DNA of 35,215 bases from Prevotellaceae bacterium UBA4301 (GCA_002395775.1 DGUV01000083.1:749-35963), one strand, 5' to 3'; positions 6,355-14,905 are shown, counted from the first letter of the stretch. Program-made: numbers and translations. The notes: generated by a model not told the origin, from the letters alone.

Positions 6355-7530
6355 ATGAAAAATGTTTTTCTTTTATTAACAGCGCTTGTTGTCATATCAG
6401 CTTGCAGGCATGCTAGACAAAACCGTCAATTGGTGGGGGGAACTGGTCTCGAGGATTCAACGTTGCTGATTTGTCCCCAGTATGCTCAAGGGTTTACTGT
6501 GAAATATTTGGCTGATAACGTGCGTTTGGTCGAGGTGGTTGATCCTCAGGCACATGACGATGGAGAACGCATGCCCGTCGGCTATGCCTTTGCTTTGGTG
6601 CAGCGGGGGAGTCAAGCTGAAATTCCGGAGGGCTACGAGCGCGTTGAGGTTCCTATACGAAGCACCATTGTTATGACTTCACTACAACTGTCGAACTTCA
6701 CGGCTCTCGCAGCGCATGATTATATTAAGGGAATTACAGGCACGAAGAATCTTTACAACGAGGATATACTGCAACGTGTGCGTGAGGGACGCATTCAGAA
6801 GATTGGCATGGAGGGCAACTTCGATACGGAACTTATTCTCGCAGCTAACCCTGATGTCATTTTTATCTCACCCTTCAAACGAGGGGGGTATGACACAATC
6901 AAGGAGACGGGTATTACACTCATTCCCCATCTTGGCTATAAGGAACAAACTCCGCTGGGTCAGGCTGAGTGGGTGAAATTTGTAGCGATGTTTGTTGGAC
7001 GTGAACGTGAGGCGAACGAGTTTTTCTTAGACATTGAGCAACACTATAACACATTGAAAGAAAAGGTTGCTGCCCAATATCCCCCAAACGTCCAATCTCC
7101 CAAACGTCCAACTGTTTTCAGTGGCGAGATGCATGGGGGCAACTGGTATGCAGTGGGCGGACGCAACCATTTGGCACAATTGTTCCGCGATGCTGGTGCT
7201 GATTACATAATCAAGGACGACAATACGGGAGGTATCAACCTTGAGTACGAACAACTCTATGCCACGGCAGCCAATGCCGATTATTGGCGCATTTTGAATA
7301 GCTATCCAGGTGAGTTCTCCTACGATGCACTCTTGGCAAGTGAACCTCGCAATGCTCTCTTTCGTGCTTTCAAGGAAAAGCATGTTATATACTGCAATAT
7401 GCGCCAGACTCCCTATTACGAATCAGCTCCCGTTGAACCCGACCAAGTGCTTGCCGATCTCGTGGCTATTTTCCATCCCGAGTTGTTGCCTGACCACGAA
7501 GGGAAGTATTATCGATTATTAAAGCCATGA
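6355..7530 (+). CDS. btuF: ABC transporter substrate-binding lipoprotein, BtuF-like
   Basis: 391 residues, PF01497 (class III periplasmic binding protein) used for cobalamin, haem and siderophores. The signal MKNVFLLLTALVVISAC gives a lipobox with Cys17. Conserved features are TSLQLSNFTALAAHDYIKGITG, AANPDVIFISPFKRGGYD, IPHLGYKEQTPLGQAEWVKF and the C-terminal IFHPELLPDH. Assignment to corrinoid rather than iron transport rests on the adjacent B12 genes. Overlaps btuC by ATGA. A short peptide, AAQYPPNVQSPKRPTVF, interrupts the helix-to-lobe junction and is encoded by a 13-bp repeat (7083-7095, 7099-7111), an apparent repeat-derived insertion. Confidence 0.85.
   Translation: MKNVFLLLTALVVISACRHARQNRQLVGGTGLEDSTLLICPQYAQGFTVKYLADNVRLVEVVDPQAHDDGERMPVGYAFALVQRGSQAEIPEGYERVEVPIRSTIVMTSLQLSNFTALAAHDYIKGITGTKNLYNEDILQRVREGRIQKIGMEGNFDTELILAANPDVIFISPFKRGGYDTIKETGITLIPHLGYKEQTPLGQAEWVKFVAMFVGREREANEFFLDIEQHYNTLKEKVAAQYPPNVQSPKRPTVFSGEMHGGNWYAVGGRNHLAQLFRDAGADYIIKDDNTGGINLEYEQLYATAANADYWRILNSYPGEFSYDALLASEPRNALFRAFKEKHVIYCNMRQTPYYESAPVEPDQVLADLVAIFHPELLPDHEGKYYRLLKP
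7083..7111 (+). repeat. 13-bp direct repeat inside btuF
   Basis: CCCAAACGTCCAA occurs at 7083-7095 and again at 7099-7111, 16 bp apart. The motif looks like Bacteroidales intergenic repeat sequence but is read through in frame. Confidence 0.75.
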
Positions 7531-8549
7531 AAAAGACTTTTCTCTTTCTCCTTTTGCTGATTGGCATAGCCGTTTTTTTCGTACTGAACCTGCTATTAGG
7601 CACGGTGCATATCCCCGCGGCCGATGTACTTCGAATTCTTGCTGGGCGAGGCGATGACATGGAGATATGGTACAATATAGTGTGGAGTTCCCGAGTGCCA
7701 CAGACTCTCACGGCTACTTTGGCGGGAGCGGGTTTGGCGGTGAGCGGTTTGCAGATGCAGACCGTTTTCCGCAATCCTTTAGCTGGTCCTTCTGTTTTAG
7801 GTATATCCAATGGCGCTTCGCTGGGTGTTGCTTTTGTTGTGCTTATGTCAGGCTCGTTAGGCGGTGTCGCTCTCAGTCGATTAGGTTATATGGGTGATGT
7901 GGCCATGTCCCTTGGTGCTATCGTTGGTGCAATGGCAGTTATGTTACTCATATTATACGTATCACGACGCATAAAGGGCGATGTTACACTACTAATCATC
8001 GGTGTGATGATAGGATATTTGGCTAATGCCGTCATTGGCGTGCTGAAGTTTTTTTCTAACGAAGAGGATATTAAAGCTTATGTAGTATGGGGCCTCGGTT
8101 CGTTTTCCCGGGTGTCGGGCGACCAGATGGTGCTCTTCGTCGTGCTGATGGCCGTGTTGCTGCCCCTGAGCATGCTCCTCGTCAAGCCCATGAACCTGTT
8201 GCTCCTAGGCGACGAATATGCCCGCAACCTCGGTCTCGACGTGCAGCGCCAGCGCATGCTGGTCATAGCCTCGTCGGGCATACTTGTGGCCATCGTCACG
8301 GCCTACTGCGGCCCCATCATGTTCATTGGACTAGCTGTTCCTCACCTTGCCCGTAGTCTTTTTCGCACTTCCGACCATCGCCTGCTTATGCCAGGGACAG
8401 CATGTGTAGGTGCGTCTTTAGCTCTTGTGTGCAACCTAATTGCCCGTATGCCGGGTTTCGAAGGCGCATTGCCTGTCAACTCAGTTACTGCTCTTGTTGG
8501 CGCGCCAGTCATTGCCTATGTGCTTTTTCGTCGGAAAGGGCAATATTGA
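7527..8549 (+). CDS. btuC: FecCD-family ABC permease, BtuC-like
   Basis: 340 residues of a polytopic inner-membrane permease (PF01032), with the family motifs GAGLAVSGLQMQTVFRNPLA (65-85 region), GPSVLGISNGASLG, WGLGSFSRVSG and GPIMFIGLAVPHLAR, the last being the ATPase-coupling region. Translationally coupled to btuF (ATGA overlap). The partner ATPase BtuD is not next to it nor anywhere in the window. Bases about 8088-8325 use almost only G/C-ending codons (by hand count roughly nine of about eighty end in A or T) while codons on both sides are much more A/T-ending, suggesting a recombined tract within the gene. Confidence 0.9.
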   Translation: MKKTFLFLLLLIGIAVFFVLNLLLGTVHIPAADVLRILAGRGDDMEIWYNIVWSSRVPQTLTATLAGAGLAVSGLQMQTVFRNPLAGPSVLGISNGASLGVAFVVLMSGSLGGVALSRLGYMGDVAMSLGAIVGAMAVMLLILYVSRRIKGDVTLLIIGVMIGYLANAVIGVLKFFSNEEDIKAYVVWGLGSFSRVSGDQMVLFVVLMAVLLPLSMLLVKPMNLLLLGDEYARNLGLDVQRQRMLVIASSGILVAIVTAYCGPIMFIGLAVPHLARSLFRTSDHRLLMPGTACVGASLALVCNLIARMPGFEGALPVNSVTALVGAPVIAYVLFRRKGQY

Positions 8550-8551
8550 TA

Positions 8552-8600
8552 GAATAAGTTAAGGGAAGAAATTTCCATTCTTTCCTACTTATTCGTTTTT
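8552..8600 (+). terminator. Intrinsic terminator after btuC
   Basis: Long stem GAATAAGT (8552-8559) with ACTTATTC (8587-8594), extended inwards by AGGGAAGAA/TTCTTTCCT, then GTTTTT. It overlaps the last codons of the convergent cobK-cbiD gene, which has no T-run of its own on the minus strand here. Confidence 0.75.
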
Positions 8601-10415
8601 AAGTAATAGAATTGTAAGTTCCCCATTGGGAAGCAAGGGAGAGCAGTGCTCACGGCAGTGTGCTACGACGACCCTGCTGAAACGGTCGGACTCGTCAGGC
8701 GATAGGATATCCCAAAGTTCACGAGCAACGGTTAATTGGGCCAACTGAAAAAGATCAGTTGACAATGGACAATTGGCTTCGTGAAGGAGTTGAGCAACGA
8801 AGGCTTTATCCATTGTGATGCGTCGGCTATGAGTGTCAAGGTGACCCTGAGCCAGTTTCACGGCTTTGCCTATCATTATGCCTAAGGTGACATGGGTTAT
8901 GCCCATTGCATCGGCTATCTTCAATGTCTCGCCAATGTAGTTTCCGTATTGTACAAATGCCTGTTGGGGCAGGTGGGGGTATAGCGCTCGCAGCTGTTGC
9001 TCGCTTTTCATGCCGCTGCCCATGACTACCCTGTCCGAACCACTGGCCTTGGCCACTTCCATGCATTTGCGGATGCTTTGGATGAAGGCTTCCTCGCTAT
9101 AGGGTTTCACAATGCCCGATATGCCGATAATGGAGATGCCACCCTCGATGCCCAAACGTGGGTTGAAGGTGCGGCGGGCGATTTCTTCACCGTTTGGGAC
9201 AGAAAGGACGATTGAGAATCGATGAAGTGATGGAGTGACGGAGTGATGGAGTGTGTTTGCAAGGTTCTCGCGAATCATTTCGCGTGGAACGCGGTTGACG
9301 GCGGGTTCGCCAGGAGGGAAGTCGAAGCCAGGGAGGGTGAATCGTCCGATGCCGTCTCCCGCAAAGACCTCGATAGACTCACCCCCAGCCCCTCCCTGAG
9401 AGGGAGGGGGGCAGTTACTTCTGCAGATGAGGAGTTTATTCCGTCTGTCCTCCACTTCATGAATGATGTTCGCCTGTGCCCTCACCTCAATGCCGTTGGT
9501 TACATCGGGGTCGTCGCCAGCCTCTTTGATACAATAGGCGTAGTTGTCTCCATAGCAAACGGGGACACGAATGGTTTCACCATTGGGCAGAATCACTGAC
9601 ACTTCTTTGGGTTGCTCTCCATAAAGCAATTGTTTCGTTGCCGCAATTGCTGCCGCCGTGGCACAGGTGCCTGTCGTCAATCCGCTGTGCAATGGATAGA
9701 ACTCCGGCAATAGTTTCTCGATAGCCCGTCGCAATCCGTATGGCCCATTGACTATGGTCCGATGGCCATTGTGCATGGGCGGCTCTGGGCGTCGTATTGC
9801 AATGATGCGCATGCCCATCTTTTTAGCTGCTTCAACTTTTTCACTGAAACCACCCGACTCGCCACTTTCTTTCATAAGCATTGCCTCGGCTTCTGCCATT
9901 TGAGGATAGAAACATAGTTGGTCGTTTGTCGCCCCTTGTTCATGTGCTAGGCGAATACTACTCTCACGATTTAGGATGCGGTAGATGACTTTAACACCTT
10001 GTGCTTCTAAATATTTCAAGCGATGGATGTTCTGTACACCTGTCGTGGCAAACAGTGAATGAATGTTGGTTGGTATCTGTGAATAGTCGTCAATCCATTC
10101 GATAGCAGGGTCGCGCGGTGGATAGATACGCTCATAACGGACAACGTAAATGTGCATTGACTCTGCCACCTTGGTTATTGTCTCATGGAGTCGAGAGGCA
10201 AAAGGATGTGCGGCATCGACAATCAAACGAATGGCGTGTTGCTGGCAGAACGCAAGCATCGTTTCGTAGTCCATCGCACCGTCAATGCGTTGCCCATTGT
10301 GAAGCGTTACTTCCTGCTCCCCAGTCTTGGTACTGTAATAATAGGATGAACCAGCCTGTTCCAGTACCTCTACGGCCTTACGTCCTTCCGTAGTTCCTCC
10401 AAATACCAATATCAT
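8589..10415 (-). CDS. cobK-cbiD: CobK-CbiD fusion: precorrin-6A reductase / cobalt-precorrin-5B C1-methyltransferase
   Basis: 608 residues. The CobK half (1-240) starts MILVFGGTTEGR and shows VDAAHPFASRLHETI (67-81), KESGESGGFSEKVEAA (182-197) and IIAIRRP; it reduces the corrin precursor with NAD(P)H. The CbiD half begins at LHSGLTTGTCATAAAIAA (242-259) and includes GDGIGRFTLPGF, NPRLGIEGGISIIG (418-431), ALYPHLPQQAFVQYGNYIGE; it methylates C1 during ring contraction. Two stretches do not fit CbiD: residues about 316-346 (with PPPSQGGAGGE) and about 389-399 (HHSVTPSLHR), each encoded by repeat DNA. Start overlaps the stop of cbiG-cobM (ATGA). Last gene of the minus-strand operon. Cytoplasmic. 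Confidence 0.93.
   Translation of the reverse strand: MILVFGGTTEGRKAVEVLEQAGSSYYYSTKTGEQEVTLHNGQRIDGAMDYETMLAFCQQHAIRLIVDAAHPFASRLHETITKVAESMHIYVVRYERIYPPRDPAIEWIDDYSQIPTNIHSLFATTGVQNIHRLKYLEAQGVKVIYRILNRESSIRLAHEQGATNDQLCFYPQMAEAEAMLMKESGESGGFSEKVEAAKKMGMRIIAIRRPEPPMHNGHRTIVNGPYGLRRAIEKLLPEFYPLHSGLTTGTCATAAAIAATKQLLYGEQPKEVSVILPNGETIRVPVCYGDNYAYCIKEAGDDPDVTNGIEVRAQANIIHEVEDRRNKLLICRSNCPPPSQGGAGGESIEVFAGDGIGRFTLPGFDFPPGEPAVNRVPREMIRENLANTLHHSVTPSLHRFSIVLSVPNGEEIARRTFNPRLGIEGGISIIGISGIVKPYSEEAFIQSIRKCMEVAKASGSDRVVMGSGMKSEQQLRALYPHLPQQAFVQYGNYIGETLKIADAMGITHVTLGIMIGKAVKLAQGHLDTHSRRITMDKAFVAQLLHEANCPLSTDLFQLAQLTVARELWDILSPDESDRFSRVVVAHCREHCSPLLPNGELTILLLKNE
9228..9253 (+). repeat. Octamer repeat inside cbiD
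   Basis: Three octamers TGATGGAG, TGACGGAG, TGATGGAG in tandem (9228-9251). Their total of 24 bp keeps the frame and encodes HHSVTPSLH in the CbiD half. Confidence 0.8.
9389..9409. repeat. GC-rich inverted repeat inside cbiD
   Basis: CCCCTCCCT (9389-9397) and AGGGAGGGG (9401-9409) form a perfect 9-bp stem with a GAG loop. It is read in frame as PPPSQGGAGG within a 30-residue stretch that other CbiD proteins lack as far as I recall. Confidence 0.85.
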
Positions 10416-12187
10416 GCCTCGCCTTGTCTGAAAAGGTGGGTAAAATGTTTATTATAGAGTTCAGACAGCCCTTGACGATTGTCGATAGCTTCGCCCACAA
10501 CGAGCATGGTGGTAAGGGTTAGGTGATTGTCGTGAACAATCTTGGCTAAGTCTTTCAGTATGCCGCGGCATATCTGTTGGTCGGGCCATGTCAGGTGGTA
10601 GCAAGCGGCCACGGGCGTGTCCTCAGGATATTCCTGTAAGAGTTCCTTTTGTACGTCGTCAATAATCGCAGCCGAGAGGAATATGCACATCGTTGACTGC
10701 GAACGGGCCAGGAGGTGCAATTGCTCCTTCTCGGGCATGGGTGTGCGCCCTTCGCCGCGGGTGAGGATGATGGTCTGCGTGCGTTCGGGTATGGTGAACT
10801 GCGAACGGAGTTCGGCGGCAGCGCCCAAGAAGGAGGAAATGCCCGGAGTGATGTGGTACGATATTCCCTCGCGGTCGAAATAGGCCATCTGCTCCTGAAT
10901 GGCACCGAAGATGCAGGGGTCGCCGGTGTGCAATCGCACGATGAAATGGCCCCGTTTGTAATGTTCGTGCATCAGTTGGCATTGTTCCTCCAGATTCATG
11001 TCCGCACTGCTGCGAACTACGGCTCCGGACTTGTGGCACTCGGTCAGTGCCTTGGGCACCAGACTGCCGGCATAGAGGATGAGGTCGGCCCTCTCCAGCA
11101 TCTTTCGGCCGCGCACCGAAATCAGGTCGGGGTCGCCAGGACCCGCACCGACAATCTCCACATGACCATTTCGTTGGCGCAGGTGGTCGTAGTCGATGGC
11201 CAGTGCGGCTGTCCAGTTTTTGCCTTTCACCTTGGGGATGATGAGTTTGCCGTGATTGGAACCCAGGATGGCTGCCGCCTCGCAGACACTGGGCGTGCCC
11301 ACGTGTTTCTTGACCGTGGCACTGGGATTGGGCACCTCGACAGCCGCCAGTTCCTCTGCCGTGAAGTACACCACTTCCTCTTCGTATTCATCTTTGAGCA
11401 TGGCGCAAAAGTCTTCGTCCTCTTTCACGTCAATGGTGCAATATCGGTGGGAACAGGGGAGAATGCCGCGCTGTGCAAAGGCCTCGTCAATCTGGTCATA
11501 GATGTCTTCGTAGTCGTTGGGATGGTGGGCCAAACCGAAACCTATCGTTCCCACCATGGGCACAAAATGCAGTTCCAGCATCCCGTAAGGCGCAGAACGA
11601 TTGAAGGGCGAGACGATGATGACCAGTTTGTACTTCCGTGGGTCGGCCTCGCTGATGTCGTTGATGAGGGTGACGTGTTCGGGTTTTGTGGCTTCCAGGT
11701 AGTCCGTGCCTTCGTCGCGGGCCTCCAGCAGCAGGGCTGTGGGCTGACGGTTGACGAAGGCGAAGATGCACTGGTTCATGTCGTCTTCGCTCGCTATGGG
11801 CCAGTCGAAACGCTGTTCCAGGGTGTCCAGTGCCCACAGGCCGGCGTTGTCGCTCTGTGTGGTAATCACCTCACGGGCTCCCAGTAGGGCGGCAATGTCG
11901 CGCGTCAGTTCGTTGGCGCCGCCTACGTGTCCTGAGAGAACAGAGATGGTGTGTTGGCCTAAAGAGTCAACACATACGACGGCAGGGTCCTCGTGCTTGT
12001 TCGCGACGAAGGGGGCAATGGTGCGGACGCAGATGCCCATGGCTCCAATGAAGACGAAGGCATCCTGCCGTTTCCATTCCTTGCCTACATCCGAGCGTTG
12101 AATGCTTTTGGCACCGAGTTGTCTCTTCAGCATGGAGGCAATCTCGCCTCCGGCCTCACTAATCTGAATGATGGCTATCTTTTGCAT
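10412..12187 (-). CDS. cbiG-cobM: CbiG-CobM fusion: cobalt-precorrin-5A hydrolase / precorrin-4 C11-methyltransferase
   Basis: 591 residues. The CbiG half (1-335) opens the lactone ring of cobalt-precorrin-5A; visible motifs are DAFVFIGAMGICVRTIAPFV (42-61), VLSGHVGGANELT (83-95) and, near its end, TPSVCEAAAIL (298-308). The usual GIGCRRG-like motif of the CbiG C-terminal domain is not apparent; the corresponding place reads MVGTIGFGLAHHP (211-223). The CobM/CbiF half starts VEIVGAGPGDPDLISVRG (343-360), followed by LILYAGSLVP, RLHTGDPCIFGAIQEQM, TPGISSFLGAAA and TRGEGRTPMPE, all standard for this S-adenosylmethionine-dependent methyltransferase. Overlaps cobL by 13 bases and cobK-cbiD by 4, so the three are translationally coupled. 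Confidence 0.93.
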   Translation of the reverse strand: MQKIAIIQISEAGGEIASMLKRQLGAKSIQRSDVGKEWKRQDAFVFIGAMGICVRTIAPFVANKHEDPAVVCVDSLGQHTISVLSGHVGGANELTRDIAALLGAREVITTQSDNAGLWALDTLEQRFDWPIASEDDMNQCIFAFVNRQPTALLLEARDEGTDYLEATKPEHVTLINDISEADPRKYKLVIIVSPFNRSAPYGMLELHFVPMVGTIGFGLAHHPNDYEDIYDQIDEAFAQRGILPCSHRYCTIDVKEDEDFCAMLKDEYEEEVVYFTAEELAAVEVPNPSATVKKHVGTPSVCEAAAILGSNHGKLIIPKVKGKNWTAALAIDYDHLRQRNGHVEIVGAGPGDPDLISVRGRKMLERADLILYAGSLVPKALTECHKSGAVVRSSADMNLEEQCQLMHEHYKRGHFIVRLHTGDPCIFGAIQEQMAYFDREGISYHITPGISSFLGAAAELRSQFTIPERTQTIILTRGEGRTPMPEKEQLHLLARSQSTMCIFLSAAIIDDVQKELLQEYPEDTPVAACYHLTWPDQQICRGILKDLAKIVHDNHLTLTTMLVVGEAIDNRQGLSELYNKHFTHLFRQGEA

Positions 12188-13410
12188 CGCAGTATGGTTA
12201 TGGGGTGATGGTCATTGAGTTGTATTCTTGTGGGTGGGTCTTGCCTGAGTCCCAGTTCTTGGCAGGCTTCGTCCCAAAGGCGGTGGCTGTCGGTGGTGAC
12301 CCTGGGAGCCACGACGCTGTTCATCACGATGATGCCCTCGGGAGCCAGATACCGGAGCACCTTCTCCATGATTTCCTTCAGTCGTCCGCCGTGTCCGCCG
12401 ATGAAGACGGCATCCGGCCGTCTCCCATCTGTTGCGACCGAGTCGCAATTTGCAGAACAGAAGTCGCCGATGTGCACCCCAATGCCGGGAGCACCGTGGC
12501 GGCGCATGTTCTCGTGGATGATGGCTTCGCACTCGGGACGAATCTCGAAGGCTTCGATATGCAGGTGGGGAAACAAGAGGCGAGCCTCGATACTGACGCT
12601 GCCCGTGCAGAAGCCAATGTCCCAGAGCACATGCCGATGGGGCAGGTCGAGGGCCTGCAGGGTGAGCAGGCGGATGGGCATCTTGGATATCATCTTCTCG
12701 CGCCCGTTGAGGAGTGCGAAGTCCTTGTCTTGGATGCCATATTCCCTACCTCCTACCTTTTGCTTCTCACCTCTGAGAATTACGCAGTTCGGCATGGTAA
12801 AGTCGCGTAGGGCAACCTCTTCGAGGGAAAGCGAAGTGACCCTTTCGAGTTCGGGGTTCCCCAGATGCTCGCCTACATGCATATTATAAGAGGTATAGCC
12901 ATACTCCAACATTCGCTGGGCAATGGCCGAGGGCGTGTGTTCCTTATCCGTTAAGATGCCTATCTTCGGGGCTCGCTCTATCAAGGCGCGGTCGAATTCT
13001 GGCCAGGGGCGGCCCGTGAGCGAGACAATGCGCATATCGTGGTAGGGCATGACGAGGCGATGTGCCAGCATTTGCAGGGAGTTGAATGTCGGGTAGACCT
13101 TGATGTCAGCATCGGGGAACTCACGTTGGAGCGTGTTGGCAAAGCCGAAGAACAATGGGTCGCCGGAGGCAAAGACGATGAGAACCCCCTCTCCCCGCTT
13201 CCTGGGGGAGAGCCTGCGATAATCATCAAACACCTTGCTGAGCGGTACGGTAATGTCCATCCACTCGGCGTCAGGAGGCAATAGTGCCATCACGATTTCG
13301 TGGTGCCGCTTGCCACCGGAGAATACTTTCCCCTGGCCGATGATGGCCATGACTTCGGGTGGGAACCACGGTTTGGGATGGTCTGTGATGCCGATGACGA
13401 TAAATCGCAT
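12175..13410 (-). CDS. cobL: CobL (CbiE-CbiT): precorrin-6B C5,15-methyltransferase, decarboxylating
   Basis: 411 residues. The CbiE methyltransferase domain (1-210) carries FASGDPLFFGFANTL (80-94) and SLTGRPWPEFDRAL; the CbiT domain (about 240-411) carries the SAM-binding motif LWDIGFCTGSVSIEA (262-276), in which FCTGS stands where AGTGS is commonest, then DAVFIGGHGG. It methylates C5 and C15 and decarboxylates the acetate side chain. Two stretches appear inserted: RRLSPRKRGEG (65-75), encoded by an inverted repeat, and GEKQKVGGREYG (214-225) at the domain junction. Separated from cobJ-cobH by 28 AT-rich bases of intergenic-repeat type. Confidence 0.93.
   Translation of the reverse strand: MRFIVIGITDHPKPWFPPEVMAIIGQGKVFSGGKRHHEIVMALLPPDAEWMDITVPLSKVFDDYRRLSPRKRGEGVLIVFASGDPLFFGFANTLQREFPDADIKVYPTFNSLQMLAHRLVMPYHDMRIVSLTGRPWPEFDRALIERAPKIGILTDKEHTPSAIAQRMLEYGYTSYNMHVGEHLGNPELERVTSLSLEEVALRDFTMPNCVILRGEKQKVGGREYGIQDKDFALLNGREKMISKMPIRLLTLQALDLPHRHVLWDIGFCTGSVSIEARLLFPHLHIEAFEIRPECEAIIHENMRRHGAPGIGVHIGDFCSANCDSVATDGRRPDAVFIGGHGGRLKEIMEKVLRYLAPEGIIVMNSVVAPRVTTDSHRLWDEACQELGLRQDPPTRIQLNDHHPITILRCKR
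13189..13212. repeat. GC-rich inverted repeat inside cobL
   Basis: CTCTCCCC (13189-13196) and GGGGAGAG (13205-13212) form an 8-bp stem, read in frame as SPRKRGEG just before the CbiE motif FASGDPLF. Confidence 0.75.
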
Positions 13411-13438
13411 GATAAACTTTCAATCTTCAATTATCAAT

Positions 13439-14905
13439 TTACAAGTCTCTCCCCGGTTTCAGTTGCCCGGCATCGTCGAAGGTCAGTATGGCATTGCAAA
13501 GTGTGGCGGCCAGGTTGCTGCCGCCCTTGCGCCCTTCGACAATGATTTTGGGAATCTGCTTCAACGTCTTGACGGCATGTTTGCTTTCGCAGACATGCAC
13601 GAAGCCCACGGGGGCTGCAATGATGCCGACAGGTTGCATCTGTCCTTTGCGTACAAGGTCGCAAATCTCAAAGAGGGCTGTTGGGGCATTCCCCACGACA
13701 TACAATGCCTCCGGATATTCCTCGGCTGCCAACCGCATGCAGGCCTGACTGCGGGTGATGCCCTTCTCGTCGGCCATCTGCTTAGAACGTGGGTCATTAA
13801 TATAGCAATGTACCTCGATGCCCAATCGTTCCAAAGCTCCCTTGCGGATGCCGCTGGCCACCATTGTCACATCGGTTACGATATGGCGAAGACTACCATC
13901 TTTTACTTTATTATATAGAATCTCTGTGGCCCGTTCGTCCATCCACAGACATTGTTCCATGCCGAAGTCCACGGTCGTGTGGATGGCATGGAGCAATGGC
14001 CACAGTCGCCACACGGGCACATCGGGATTCTGCATCTCGGAGTGTATGGTTCGGAACGACTGCATCATGATTTCTTGTCCTTTATTCCTTGCGCCTTCTC
14101 CCTTCTCTCTGTAGTAGCCTCGGGGCGTGATGAAACGGTCCTGCCATGTATACGACTGGCTGTTGCCGACGATGACGACGGTGAACATGTCCACTTGTTC
14201 GGGGTCGAACTCTCCGAGGGTCGTCAAGGTTACGGTCTCGTCCTCGCGTCCCGCCTGCCGGACATAGCCGACGGGCGTTTCGGGCGAACGGCCTTCCTGC
14301 AGGAAGATTTCGATGAGGCGATGGAGTTGCCAATAGCGGTCGTTCGATTTTGGGTTATAGATGGCTGTCACGAAGTCGCCGATGGCGGCGGCTCGGATGC
14401 GTCGCTCGATGGTTGCCCAAGGCGTCATCAGGTCGGAAAGGGACAGAACGCAGAAATCATGCCCCATGGGGCAACCCAGCAATGATGCCGCTTTCTGGAA
14501 GGCCGAAATACCGGGCAGGACGACAATCTGTGGCCCCTCTCCCCGCTCCCCCCGTGGGGGGGAGGGCTTGCCTTCCTCATGAGGGAGAGGGGCAGCCATC
14601 TCATAGATGAGCGGCGCCATGCCATAGATGCCTGCGTCACCCGAGGAGATAACCACCACGTCCTTTCCCTCTTGGGCCAAGGCAAAAGCCTGTTGGGCCC
14701 GTTCGCGTTCGCGCTTCATGCCGGTGTCGATGCACTGGCAACCGGACTTCACGTAAGGTTCAATGAACTGGAAGTAATATTTATAGCCCACCACGACATC
14801 GGCCTTGCTGACAACTTCGATGACTGCCGGCGTGATGTCTTCCTTGCTGCCCGGCCCTATGCCGGCGATGGTTATCTTTCGTTTCGCCATTTCTTCATTT
14901 GCCAT
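13439..14905 (-). CDS. cobJ-cobH: CobJ-CobH fusion: precorrin-3B C17-methyltransferase / precorrin-8X methylmutase
   Basis: 488 residues. The CobJ/CbiH half (about 8-262) has ITIAGIGPGSKEDITP (11-26), VVVISSGDAGIYGMAPL (83-99), LPGISAFQKAASLLG (130-144) and DFVTAIYNPKSNDR (177-190); it methylates C17 and contracts the ring. The CobH/CbiC half (about 280-488) has LHAIHTTVDFGM (305-316) with the catalytic His, VASGIRK and GFVHVCESK; it moves a methyl group from C11 to C12 to give hydrogenobyrinate or cobyrinate. Between IYEMA and PQIVVLPG lie some 20 extra residues (PLPHEEGKPSPPRGERGEG) encoded by a 61-bp inverted-repeat element. The linker YYREKGEGARNKGQ between the halves is also low-complexity. 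Starts inside the end of the upstream gene; an alternative ATG five codons later (14890) is equally possible. Confidence 0.92.
   Translation of the reverse strand: MANEEMAKRKITIAGIGPGSKEDITPAVIEVVSKADVVVGYKYYFQFIEPYVKSGCQCIDTGMKRERERAQQAFALAQEGKDVVVISSGDAGIYGMAPLIYEMAAPLPHEEGKPSPPRGERGEGPQIVVLPGISAFQKAASLLGCPMGHDFCVLSLSDLMTPWATIERRIRAAAIGDFVTAIYNPKSNDRYWQLHRLIEIFLQEGRSPETPVGYVRQAGREDETVTLTTLGEFDPEQVDMFTVVIVGNSQSYTWQDRFITPRGYYREKGEGARNKGQEIMMQSFRTIHSEMQNPDVPVWRLWPLLHAIHTTVDFGMEQCLWMDERATEILYNKVKDGSLRHIVTDVTMVASGIRKGALERLGIEVHCYINDPRSKQMADEKGITRSQACMRLAAEEYPEALYVVGNAPTALFEICDLVRKGQMQPVGIIAAPVGFVHVCESKHAVKTLKQIPKIIVEGRKGGSNLAATLCNAILTFDDAGQLKPGRDL
14533..14593. repeat. 61-bp GC-rich inverted-repeat element inside cobJ
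   Basis: Perfect 11-bp terminal inverted repeats, GCCCCTCTCCC (14533-14543) and GGGAGAGGGGC (14583-14593), enclose an inner palindrome CTCCCCCC-GT-GGGGGGGAG (about 14546-14564). Read in frame it encodes about 20 residues rich in Pro, Gly, Arg and Glu. Confidence 0.88.

Noticed and set aside
9840..9880. GESGGFSEK in CobK as another repeat-derived insertion
   Set aside because: CobK proteins normally have a K-D/E-S-G-x-x-G-G-x-x-E-K motif here, so it is ordinary sequence.
14533..14593. The inverted-repeat element as an intrinsic terminator
   Set aside because: It lies mid-gene with no T-run on either strand and is translated in frame.
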